DNA of 56,481 bases from Pseudovibrio ascidiaceicola. Its GTDB lineage: Bacteria > Pseudomonadota > Alphaproteobacteria > Rhizobiales > Stappiaceae. The stretch covers positions 1 to 56,481 of the forward strand of contig NZ_FOSK01000020.1 of the NCBI RefSeq assembly GCF_900114245.1. Reading direction: 5' to 3'. Position numbers and translations under genes: made by a program. Within the stretch, counting starts at the first letter, position 1, and each line of letters starts with the position of its first letter. Below are positions 36,811 through 45,095 of this stretch, one piece after another. Under the pieces are notes generated by a model that did no database searches, had not been told where the DNA came from, and was given only the letters and a program-made list of their open reading frames with translations.

Positions 36811-38373
36811 TTATTCTGCCGCTTGTTGAACTGTAGTAGGTTCCTCAGCTACTGCAGTGTCAGTTTCAAATTCTTCGCGGAACATCTTGAATGTACTAAT
36901 CAAAGCTACGAAGAGTACAAACATCAATGGCAGAGCGAAGATCAAGCTGATGGACTGAAGGAGGTCGATACCGGACTTGGTTGCCAGCATCAGTGTCAGA
37001 GCCATCGCACCTTGAGCAATGGTCCACAAAACTTTCTGCTTGTTGCTTGGGTTTTGCGAGCCATCTTCACTCATAGATGCCAAGGTAAAGGTTGAACTGT
37101 TCATGGAAGTGATGAAGCAGGTGAACAGAGCGATCACAACGCCGACAGAGATCACGGTACCGAGTGGGAAGTCTTCAAGCACGATAAACGTTGCAGCTTT
37201 AGAAGATGCAGCGGCGGCGGCAATGGTTTCTGGAGAAGATTCCAAACCGATTGTACCAAAGAAGGCAACCCAGACAAAAATTGCGAGGCAAGGCAAGATC
37301 ATGGAGCCAAGAATGAACTCACGAACGGTACGGCCTTTAGATACACGAGCAATGAACGGACCTACAAACGGCGCCCATGCTACCCCCCACGCGTAGTAGT
37401 AGATAGGCCAGCCACCAACCCAGGAAGTTTCTTTTTCGGCATCAAAAGCAGGCAACAGCAACGCATCTGTAAAGAAGTCGTTCATGTAGTTGCCCATCGT
37501 GTCGAAGTACACGTTGATCATTTGGGTTGTCGGACCAAGCGCGCCAACCAGAACAATCAAACCAACCAAAAGATAGGCGTTGTAATCAGAAAGGATCTTA
37601 ATACCCTTTTTAAGACCCGTAGTTGTACATAAGATGGTGATCAGGGTGATTGTACCAACAAGGATGATTTTGGCCATGGCACCATCTGGCGTGCCGATCA
37701 GGTAAGATGAACTGATGGACAGGGACAGACCGGTCTGACCGAGAGAAGTGGAGATACCAGCAATTGCGCCGAAGACACAGATCAGGTTGATCAGCTTACC
37801 CCAGCCACCATTGGCTTTATCACGACCCCAAGGCAATAGAATGTTACTGATCAGGCCGCTTTCACCCTTGCGGTACATCAGGTAACCAAGAATCAACCCA
37901 ACCACCGAGAAGGAAGCCCAAGTTTGAATGCCTTGGTGAATGAAGCTCTGCTTCATTGCGTATTCAGCCGCTGCTGGCGTTTGTGCCGCAATGCCCGTTG
38001 TCTCAAGCGGGTTAATGTAGTGGTAAACTGGTTCTGCAACACCCCAGTAGAGCATCACGGTACCCATACCAGCGGAAAACAGCATCGCGATCCATGAAAA
38101 TGTGCTGAATTCTGGTTTGGAGTCGTCCGGACCAAAGCGGATGTTACCGTATTTACTGAAGGCGAAGAAGAACATCAGCATAACAAAAGCGAAGGAGCCA
38201 CCAATATAGATCCAACCGAACTTATCGGTTAGATAGTTCATGGTGCCTACACCAACATTGAACAGTTGGTCTGGATACAAAATGCCCGACAAAACAACCA
38301 CAACAATGAATGTCATGGTGCTGCCGAAGAGCATCTTACCTTGTTTTAGTTCTTGTACAGGTTGGTTACTCAT
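36811..38373 (-). CDS. BCCT-family betaine/carnitine/choline-type transporter
   Basis: About 520 residues and 12 helices, with the BCCT signatures MLYWGVAEPVYHYINP and YYYAWGVAWAPFVGPFIARVSKGRTVREF. The start ATG at 38373 has GGGGAG four bases upstream; the longer frame begins in non-membrane sequence. These carriers import quaternary amines or ectoine with Na+ or H+. Lying among catabolic genes, it most likely feeds the M24/M20/lyase enzymes. Confidence 0.93.
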   Translation of the reverse strand: MSNQPVQELKQGKMLFGSTMTFIVVVVLSGILYPDQLFNVGVGTMNYLTDKFGWIYIGGSFAFVMLMFFFAFSKYGNIRFGPDDSKPEFSTFSWIAMLFSAGMGTVMLYWGVAEPVYHYINPLETTGIAAQTPAAAEYAMKQSFIHQGIQTWASFSVVGLILGYLMYRKGESGLISNILLPWGRDKANGGWGKLINLICVFGAIAGISTSLGQTGLSLSISSSYLIGTPDGAMAKIILVGTITLITILCTTTGLKKGIKILSDYNAYLLVGLIVLVGALGPTTQMINVYFDTMGNYMNDFFTDALLLPAFDAEKETSWVGGWPIYYYAWGVAWAPFVGPFIARVSKGRTVREFILGSMILPCLAIFVWVAFFGTIGLESSPETIAAAAASSKAATFIVLEDFPLGTVISVGVVIALFTCFITSMNSSTFTLASMSEDGSQNPSNKQKVLWTIAQGAMALTLMLATKSGIDLLQSISLIFALPLMFVLFVALISTFKMFREEFETDTAVAEEPTTVQQAAE

Positions 38374-38479
38374 AATTCTCCCCTGAGTTAACCGCTGCAG
38401 TGTTCGAAGAACTGAAAGCTGGACCAGCTGTTCGTCACTGCCTTCGAGCAAAGCCGCTTCCCTGCAATAGGGGGACGGC

Positions 38480-38637
38480 TTATGTTTTTTTGTTTTGTTT
38501 AATGATGATCATTTTTGGGACAGCGCGCTCAGAGAGCCATTCAGCACCGTCTTCGGTGATGAGGATGTTTTCTCCATGAACCATCTGCTTGCCCGGCGCA
38601 TAGTTCATGCCCGGCTCCAGCGTCAGCACCATGCCCA
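38480..38637 (-). pseudogene. C-terminal fragment of a second M24 hydrolase
   Basis: On the minus strand this encodes MVLTLEPGMNYAPGKQMVH, then ENILITEDGAEWLSERAVPK and a stop, closely similar to the end of the M24 enzyme at 35233-36399. The rest of the gene is absent. It sits between the ammonia-lyase and BCCT genes, so the cluster once had a second M24 gene or was rearranged by recombination. Confidence 0.88.
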
Positions 38638-38726
38638 ACAACGCCCCTCATCAACCTGATAATCCCCTCGCTTCTTATTTAGAAAACTGGAGACCTTCTC
38701 ATTCATTACGCTGTCCCCCAAACTTG

Positions 38727-39932
38727 TTAGCGTGCGCCGTAGACGATTTCGTCGTACAGCTCAGGATCGGTATTGCCTTCCGTGCTGAACAAAAGAACGC
38801 GGGAGGTTGCATTTAGCTCTAGCGCTTTGCGCAACTCAGTAGCATGTTGATTGGTCATCAGGTGGTAGAGAATACCAGCACCCAGAGAGCCTGATTCACC
38901 GGACACAACCTTTGGATCATCTCCGACTGGTGCGGCCAAGAGCCGGGTGCCATTGCGGGACATTTGATCAGAGCAAGAAAGGTAACCAGTCAGAATACTT
39001 GGCAATATCTTGAAGGCTTCGGTGTTCATTTCCCCCACAGATAGACCAGCCATAATGGTTTCGAGGTCACCCATGATGCGAACAGCTTCACCTTTGCGCA
39101 TAGAAGCAAAGTAGCAACTCGCATTTCTTGCCTCCATAAGAATGATCTTTGGCGGATTCTTGGAGAGCACATTGGTAAGGTAGGCGGCAAGACCGACAGC
39201 CATTGAACCTGCACCGGCTTGCAAGAACACGTGTGTCGGGGCTTTGTCACCGCTGAAGTACAGTTGGTTTAATGCTTCATAAGCGATGGTCATATAGCCT
39301 TGGGAAATCCAGTTTGGAATGTCCTCGTAGCCTTCCCAAGCCTGATCCTGCACATGCAACTGCTTACCATCTTTCGCAGCTTTATCGATTACAACACGCA
39401 GGGTATCATCGTAGTTTAAGTCGGTCACAAACACTTCTGCACCCAACTCTCGCAGCGCATTGACACGCGCCTCTGCAGAGCCTTTTGGCATATGGATCGC
39501 TACTTTGCAGCTCAGCTCTTTGCCAGCCCAGGCCAGGCCGCAACCGTGATTGCCGTCTGTAGCAGAAACAATAGTCACCGCATCTAGTTTCTCGCGATGC
39601 TCTGGGGCTTTCAGGTCTTCAAAATCAAGTGTCTCGAAGTCCAAGCCTAAGTATTTAGCCAGAACATTAGCAAGACCATAAACGCCACCAACCACTTTAA
39701 AAGCATTCAATCCAAAACGGTATGACTCATCTTTAACATGAAGGGAGCCAACACCAATCTTTTTTGCAAGACCTTTTAAGTTCGCCAGCGGGGTTGCCTT
39801 ATACTGCTCCATGGACGCGTGGAACTTTACAACACGGCTGGCAGCTGCTTCATCAAATAGCGGCGACCGCATAGGAGAGGCTTGAGGTGTGACGATTGCC
39901 TCGATGTGCTCATCAAGTTCAATTTCCTGCAT
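38727..39932 (-). CDS. dpaL: Diaminopropionate ammonia-lyase-like PLP enzyme
   Basis: 401 residues, fold type II PLP enzyme. K79 in the RFGLNAFKVVGG motif should bind PLP; SATDGNHGCGLAWAG and QAGAGSMAVGLAAYL are as in DpaL/YgeX. DpaL converts diaminopropionate to pyruvate and ammonia. In E. coli ygeX is beside an M20 enzyme gene (ygeY), also seen in this cluster. A related serine/threonine dehydratase role (as eutB in ectoine clusters) is possible. The ATG at 39932 has AAGAGAA upstream. Confidence 0.88.
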   Translation of the reverse strand: MQEIELDEHIEAIVTPQASPMRSPLFDEAAASRVVKFHASMEQYKATPLANLKGLAKKIGVGSLHVKDESYRFGLNAFKVVGGVYGLANVLAKYLGLDFETLDFEDLKAPEHREKLDAVTIVSATDGNHGCGLAWAGKELSCKVAIHMPKGSAEARVNALRELGAEVFVTDLNYDDTLRVVIDKAAKDGKQLHVQDQAWEGYEDIPNWISQGYMTIAYEALNQLYFSGDKAPTHVFLQAGAGSMAVGLAAYLTNVLSKNPPKIILMEARNASCYFASMRKGEAVRIMGDLETIMAGLSVGEMNTEAFKILPSILTGYLSCSDQMSRNGTRLLAAPVGDDPKVVSGESGSLGAGILYHLMTNQHATELRKALELNATSRVLLFSTEGNTDPELYDEIVYGAR

Positions 39933-40448
39933 AGTGTTCTCTTTTGCTTATTCTAATACAACTACTGTTCTCACTGTTAAGACGCAGATAAAGTGGGTTT
40001 TGCCCTTCTTTATCGGTGATTTCACCTATTCCAGGGAGAGTTGTCATCGCTTTTATTTAGAGTTACATCGACTTTGTTTCATGATTAGAATAATCAATAT
40101 TGAAGAATTTACTGCTCTATTTTGGTTGTTGTTGTGAGTTTAAAAATCACATCCGGCCATGTAATGATTAAATTATTCATGCGCTGTTTAAGGGTGTTGG
40201 AACAGCGGACGAGACAGCTTGCTTCACCGGCGAACTTCATGATGAGCATTGTTGCAAAAAATCGAACTCTGCTCACAGCTTACCCCCTTACGTTTGACGT
40301 CATGAAACGCGCTCGAACGCTGGTCGCCCGAGGACTGTCATTGCGTTAAGGACACAGACGCCGACCTTTGCTTCGGTGCTGTGGTTTTCAAACGTCTGCG
40401 ATTTGAGTTTTTTCCAATCACATACTTACAGCGCCCCATCAGAGCTAC
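39933..40448. other. Intergenic region upstream of dpaL, no intact gene
   Basis: It should hold the dpaL promoter. The plus-strand frame at 40122-40349 is not recognised and has no clear ribosome site. Confidence 0.4.
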
Positions 40449-40679
40449 AGGAAGAGGTGGCTCAACCGCGATGGCATGCTGCACATGATGTTCAAACTCG
40501 GCCAACTCGCTCAGGGGAGCTGCAGAAAACTACGTGGTTTTGCAGGCCTTGGCAAAGTCATCACAGGTATCAATGTCAAGGGTGGAATTGAACAACCAAG
40601 ACCCGATAAAAAAGCTACTTATGCAAAAGCTCTTACACAAAATTTGACAATATCTCTTTTTCGTCTCAAATCAATTTAA
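40449..40679 (+). pseudogene. IS256-like transposase, C-terminal remnant
   Basis: The frame gives RWLNRDGMLHMMFKLGQLAQ, then CRKLRGFAGLGKVITGINVKGGIEQ, resembling the C-terminus of IS256-type transposases (W-R-K-L-x-G ... VI.G..F.DGI). The catalytic part is absent. Confidence 0.6.
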
Positions 40680-40826
40680 TAGCCCTTACACATGACCGCA
40701 TCTGATCACTAGTTTGAACGGCTCAAAACTCTTGCATTCAACAGGGGAACTACACATGACAATAGCGCCTAATGAAACCCCGGTTAGTGCAGATTAACTA
40801 CACCATTTTAGAACAGCGCAGACAAA

Positions 40827-41303
40827 ATGATGAACGAACAGAAAATTGAGTTGGACAGCTTTGATTTTGCAATCCTACGAATTTTGCAAAAAGACAATAC
40901 TCTTCCTCACCGAGTAATCGCGGAAGAAGTCAATTTATCGGCACCTTCGGTGCAACGGCGGATTAAACGATTGAATGAAACCGGGATTATAGAAAGTAAT
41001 GTCTCAATCATTTCCGGCGAGCAGATAGGATATGCGCTTACTGTCATCGTTACTGTAGAACTCAGTAATGATGCGATTGAACTTATGGACCATGCTCGAG
41101 AAGCGTTTCTTAAAGCCCCAGAAGTTCAACAATGCTATTTTGTATCTGGTCAGATAGACATTGTCTTAGTGATTGTTGTGCAAAGCATGTCGGAGTTTAG
41201 CGAGCTTACAAGACAGCTGTTCTTCAAAAACAAAAATGTAAAAAAGTTCAATACTTATGTCTGTATGAGTAAGGTTAAGGCAGGAGCCGAGTTGCCAATA
41301 TAG
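40827..41303 (+). CDS. Lrp/AsnC-family regulator
   Basis: 158 residues: an N-terminal helix-turn-helix (SFDFAILRILQKDNTLPHRVIAEEVNLSAPSVQRRIKRLNETGII) and a RAM-type effector domain. In ectoine gene clusters an AsnC-type regulator (DoeX) commonly controls doeAB. Facing away from dpaL, this gene is the likely regulator of the lyase/BCCT/M24/M20 group. Confidence 0.92.
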   Translation: MMNEQKIELDSFDFAILRILQKDNTLPHRVIAEEVNLSAPSVQRRIKRLNETGIIESNVSIISGEQIGYALTVIVTVELSNDAIELMDHAREAFLKAPEVQQCYFVSGQIDIVLVIVVQSMSEFSELTRQLFFKNKNVKKFNTYVCMSKVKAGAELPI

Positions 41304-41386
41304 ACGCAAAAGGCCTCAAGTTACAAAAAGTGACCAGGGCATTATCAACTAAAAACAGCTATCTCGGATCTGACGAAAATACCACC

Positions 41387-41671
41387 TTACTGGGTCCACC
41401 GCATTTGATGCCCAACAGCATTGCGCAGCAGTTTTGCAATTTGCAGGGCAGGAGGAACACGTGACCATATGGTTCTAAGTTTTTTCTTATCATTGCGGGT
41501 TTGTCTAACAGCTTGCCCCTTTACAACGCATTGTGACCAGCGAAAGCCAATTTCATGCATATCAAGATTAGCATGGGTTGTGCTGATATGATGAAAAACA
41601 CCGGAAACGGTTCGCTTGACTTTGGAGCGGAAACCCTCGCTGGAGTTTATATGCACACGGTCCGTGAACTG
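41387..41671 (-). pseudogene. IS1595 (ISXO2-like) transposase, C-terminal remnant
   Basis: VHINSSEGFRSKVKRTVSGV followed by FHHISTTHANLDMHEIGFRW matches the C-terminal part of ISXO2-type DDE transposases (H-T-N-x-x-E-G ... K-R ... YHH). The upstream part of the open frame (to 41953) is not recognisable and appears to be a fusion. Confidence 0.75.
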
Positions 41672-41939
41672 TTCCCCGCCGAAGCCATATGGACAGGTGG
41701 GTGGGTTTGAGTAAGGGAGTGTTTTGACCCAGGATCCCGCTGACTGGAGTGAGAAATAAGGTAGAACGGCATGCTGCATGAATGCCTGTTTGGAGAATTT
41801 CAGGCCCTTCATGAAGATAACTGAAGACGCTTCTGGATGAATTAGATCAACTCTTGATAGATTAGCTCGAATGACGGCTGTTGGCCCACTTTGCCAAATC
41901 CCCGACGATCTCAGTGCGTTGCATTCATTCTCAGAAATC

Positions 41940-42002
41940 TGAGCCTGTCTCAACTAATTCGAGCCCAGTCTCAAATAATCTGAGCCCAAAATCGCGATGA
42001 TC
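41940..42002. repeat. IS-end-like direct repeats
   Basis: Three spaced copies of a (C/A)T(G/C)AGCC(C/T)..TCTCAA..AAT pattern end in AAAATCGCGATGATCTCAAGCC. The same sequence, diverged, is at 33288-33318 beside the IS481 remnant. This is likely a terminal segment of an IS481-type element. Confidence 0.55.
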
Positions 42003-42072
42003 TCAAGCCGAGCCATCGATAATATCAAGCCGCTACACTTAGCCTCCCTGACCCTCAAGGTGGATTATCAAG

Positions 42073-42303
42073 CTACTGATCCGTTTCCTGGAACTGTTTT
42101 TCACGCGCGGCAATCTCCGGATAGGCATCCGTCAGCAGTTTTCCGCCGACCCCGATATTGTCGTAGGAATGCTCTTCGATATGGATGGTCAGGAGGTTGG
42201 CGTCCAGCCCTGTGCTTTCTTCAAAAGCTTTTGTCAATGCGGCGACGCAAGCGACCTTTTTCTCTCTGGGAAGGCGCGGTGAATAAACAACGATGTGTGG
42301 CAT
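42073..42303 (-). CDS. 4-oxalocrotonate tautomerase-like small enzyme
   Basis: 76 residues. The ATG at 42303 puts Pro directly after Met (MPHIVVYSPR), giving the N-terminal catalytic proline of the tautomerase superfamily; GGAA lies upstream. An ATG at 42315 would bury that proline, so the shorter start is preferred. It follows the second SPASM radical SAM gene by ~45 bp on the same strand and is probably the last gene of that operon. Its partner reaction is unknown; it may tautomerise a modified product or be a passenger. Confidence 0.8.
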   Translation of the reverse strand: MPHIVVYSPRLPREKKVACVAALTKAFEESTGLDANLLTIHIEEHSYDNIGVGGKLLTDAYPEIAAREKQFQETDQ

Positions 42304-42346
42304 GGCATTTTCCATTTCTGTCGTGAGTTTGATTTTATTAAGAAGC

Positions 42347-43342
42347 TCAAGCGCTCAGTCTATCATGTATGAGCCAGCAGTAAGGGTCCTCTGCCATCAT
42401 ATCTTGGTCCACCGCCCAGGCGGCGGCTCTGCACCCGCCGCATTGCCATTTGAAAGAGCAAGAGGCGCATCCACCCTTAACATCGCGTTGGTGTAGTGCC
42501 TTGATGTGAGGGGAGTTTGACCAGATCTCGCCAAAGGAAGTATCCTTCAGGTTTCCCAATGACAACGGGAACATAACGCAAGGTGTCACATCACCCTCAG
42601 CGGTGACACATGCAATGCTGATCCCCGCCTGACAGCCTCCCCGGCACGCATCAGCATCGGGTGCAAGTGAAGCCAGTCCTGACGAATGGGCGGACAGATA
42701 TATATCGGGGTAATCAGCCTTGGCTGCCAGCCATGTCTGCAATAAGGCGCGCGCTGTATCAGGCTTCAACCCTTCGCTCAATGCACCGCGTCCGGTGGGT
42801 ATGAACTGGGAGAGGTTGAACCCATCAACTTTGAGCTGTGCGCACAACTCCAGCATATCAGGCAATAGGTGCGCATTGCGGCGCATCGCCGTGAAGCAGA
42901 TGTGTGTTTTCAGCCCTGCCTCAAGGGCAGTTTCAACCGCCTCTAACGCCTTTTGAAAGGAGCCAAGCCCGCGAACGGCATCGTGCACTTCTTTGGTGCC
43001 GTCAATGCTCACCTGTAACCGTGAGAGACTAGCTTGTTTCAATTTTTCGGCTGTCTTTTCCGTAAGAGGGTACCCGTTAGTACTGGTGCCCACAGTCATG
43101 TTGAGGCTGCGGGCATACGTCACCAGTTCTGGTAGGTCCCGGCGCAGCAGTGGTTCTCCGCCGGAAAATGCAACGTCCACAACGCCAACATCATTCATTT
43201 GCTGCAAAATCTCTTTTGCGCGGCTGGTGGAATAGCCTTTATCGCCTTCCTTGTCCGCATTAGAAGAGCAGTGAATGCAGGACAGGTTGCAATGATTGCT
43301 TAAAATGAAAACCACGTGCAAAGGATAGGAGGGTCTGAACAT
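42347..43342 (-). CDS. Radical SAM/SPASM enzyme 2
   Basis: 331 residues. The [4Fe-4S] motif is CNLSCIHC (C18, C22, C25), followed by the GGEPLLR motif. The C-terminal half is a SPASM domain with many cysteines: CRGGCQAGISIAC, TPCVMFPLSLGNLKD, CASCSFKWQCGGCRAAAWA, DPYCW. SPASM enzymes usually modify peptides or proteins. The ATG at 43342 with GAGAGG upstream was preferred to a GTG at 43348. It begins 9 bases after the cobalamin radical SAM gene. It is paralogous to the SPASM protein at 45092-46141, especially in the SPASM region. Confidence 0.92.
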   Translation of the reverse strand: MFRPSYPLHVVFILSNHCNLSCIHCSSNADKEGDKGYSTSRAKEILQQMNDVGVVDVAFSGGEPLLRRDLPELVTYARSLNMTVGTSTNGYPLTEKTAEKLKQASLSRLQVSIDGTKEVHDAVRGLGSFQKALEAVETALEAGLKTHICFTAMRRNAHLLPDMLELCAQLKVDGFNLSQFIPTGRGALSEGLKPDTARALLQTWLAAKADYPDIYLSAHSSGLASLAPDADACRGGCQAGISIACVTAEGDVTPCVMFPLSLGNLKDTSFGEIWSNSPHIKALHQRDVKGGCASCSFKWQCGGCRAAAWAVDQDMMAEDPYCWLIHDRLSA

Positions 43343-43351
43343 GACCACCTC

Positions 43352-44803
43352 TCAGAAAAAGGATTGCAGGATACGGCTTTCGACAGATTTCAAATCCGGT
43401 TGCATGCCGCTGGTTTCATAAAACTCTTCAACAAGATGCAGATTTTGGGCGATAAACTTGCGCAACCGCTGCGAGGCATTGCAAATATCTTCATAACTGG
43501 AGCCGATGCTTTTGTGAGTGATGGTGTCTGAAAACAAGACAGCCTCTGCCAGCGTCGCCTGAGAGAATTTCGAGTAATCTTCAAAGTCCCTAAAGCGTGG
43601 CTCTACGCCAAAGCGGGCGGGATCTTCATGAATAGACGTGTGCGGAAACAGGATCATCGGGCTTACCCAGCGCGGAATGCCGCCAATCTTCATGGTTTCA
43701 AGGATCAGCTTCTCCGTATCGCGTAGCGCAGTTTCATCCTCACCGGGAAGGCCCGCCATCCACCATGTAAACGGTTCCACCTTAGCCTGCACCGCCTCGG
43801 AAATACTGAGCACCACCTCTTCGTGGTCGAGATGGCGGTTGTTTATCCGCGCCACGTCGTAAGAGCCGGTTTCGACGCCAAAATCCACGCTGGCCAGCTC
43901 ACAACATGCAGCAAGGGCAGCGTACCCCTCATATCCATAGCTTTCCGGATGGGCAAAGATGTTGAGATGGTCGGGGCGAATATCGCGCCGCATCAATTCC
44001 TCACTCAGCTCAATGAGTTTGACATTCCCGCCTACAAAAAAGTTGTCTTGAATGGTAAAGCGCGTAATGCCCTCGCTCATCAGCGCTGCAATCTGGTCTA
44101 CGATACGTCTTGCGGAATGAAACATCAGCTTACGCCGACCCTGAAGGCGGCCAATGACGGGTTCCACACACCAGGCGCATTTGAATGGACATGCGCCGCG
44201 TGTGGTGGAGATTGCCCCTGCATCTGGTCGCAGTGAGCGGGGTTTGAGCACCGAGTAGCGATAAACTGGAAGATCATCCATTTCTTCCAGCACCTGCGGC
44301 GCCCCGCCGTCACCTGTGCTTGTCACCAGTCCCGACACCTCTTCAGTGACTCTTCCAGACCGGGCAACCTGCTGGCAAATAGAAAGCAGCGCATGTTCGG
44401 CCTCACCCCTGATGACCCCATCTACATAGGGTGCATTGGTACTGGCGATTTCTTCAGCAAACATCGTGGCGTGTTGTCCGCCAACATAGACAGGGACATG
44501 AGGTAGCAAAGCCTTTACAAGACAGGCCACCTCAAGTGCACCAGAGCTGAAATGAACCCAGTTGAGACCAATGGCGATAACTATTGGGTCCTCTTTGAGG
44601 ATGAAAGCTTTCACATCCTCCTCCTCAAACCCATAGTGCAGCGCTAAGGGCACGTGCAGACCACGTACCTCAAAGCCATGCGCTTCCAGCCACGCGGCAT
44701 TGGCCAGCAAACCAAGTCCAAATTGCTTGTCATCCAGACACGGTGAAGTTTGACTAAAGGAGGTTGGCGGCTGGATAAATAAAACCCGATCACGCTGCCC
44801 CAT
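43352..44803 (-). CDS. Cobalamin-type (B12-binding) radical SAM enzyme
   Basis: 483 residues. The N-terminal ~180 residues have a Rossmann-like B12-binding domain (VLFIQPPTS, VYVGGQHATMFAEE), without the DxHxxG histidine of methylcobalamin enzymes. The radical SAM motif is CPFKCAWC (C205, C209, C212), and the barrel follows. Such enzymes do methylations, rearrangements or cyclisations at unreactive carbons. The ATG at 44803 is four bases after the PqqD-like stop and has GGTGAGG upstream. Its setting between a PqqD-like protein and SPASM enzymes points to peptide or protein maturation. Confidence 0.92.
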   Translation of the reverse strand: MGQRDRVLFIQPPTSFSQTSPCLDDKQFGLGLLANAAWLEAHGFEVRGLHVPLALHYGFEEEDVKAFILKEDPIVIAIGLNWVHFSSGALEVACLVKALLPHVPVYVGGQHATMFAEEIASTNAPYVDGVIRGEAEHALLSICQQVARSGRVTEEVSGLVTSTGDGGAPQVLEEMDDLPVYRYSVLKPRSLRPDAGAISTTRGACPFKCAWCVEPVIGRLQGRRKLMFHSARRIVDQIAALMSEGITRFTIQDNFFVGGNVKLIELSEELMRRDIRPDHLNIFAHPESYGYEGYAALAACCELASVDFGVETGSYDVARINNRHLDHEEVVLSISEAVQAKVEPFTWWMAGLPGEDETALRDTEKLILETMKIGGIPRWVSPMILFPHTSIHEDPARFGVEPRFRDFEDYSKFSQATLAEAVLFSDTITHKSIGSSYEDICNASQRLRKFIAQNLHLVEEFYETSGMQPDLKSVESRILQSFF

Positions 44804-44807
44804 AACC

Positions 44808-45095
44808 TCACCCGAACTCAATGAGATTACGCTTGTTCAGCTCTTGTAAAAAGGAAAGGACTGAGCCTCTCAGCACTTCTTCCTCCATGTCGCTTTCCTG
44901 CAAGAGCAGTTTACCACCCAGATGAACGACTTCATCGATTTCCTTGCCATCACACTGATCAAAGATTGCCTTACCGCTGCTGGTGACAATGTGAAGCTGG
45001 TCGGTTTTGGGGTGATAGAGCAGAAAGTTGCCTTCCTCCTCGGTTCGGCAGCGCACGCCCTCGGTGTGGCGCACTGTTGTAAAATGCTCGCTCAA
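44808..45095 (-). CDS. PqqD-like peptide recognition (RRE) protein
   Basis: 95 residues with the PqqD winged-helix pattern: VRCRTEEEGNFLLYHPKTDQLHIV (strands), SSGKAIFDQCDG, then a helix and FLQELNKRNLIEFG. PqqD-type domains bind leader peptides and present them to the radical SAM enzyme. The start is TTG at 45095, forming a TTGA overlap with the stop of the upstream SPASM gene; GGGAGG lies seven bases ahead. It is the main pointer that this cluster works on a peptide. Confidence 0.85.
   Translation of the reverse strand: MSEHFTTVRHTEGVRCRTEEEGNFLLYHPKTDQLHIVTSSGKAIFDQCDGKEIDEVVHLGGKLLLQESDMEEEVLRGSVLSFLQELNKRNLIEFG

Noticed and set aside
40122-40349. Small plus-strand gene upstream of the AsnC regulator
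   Set aside because: No ribosome site or recognised sequence; lies in IS debris.
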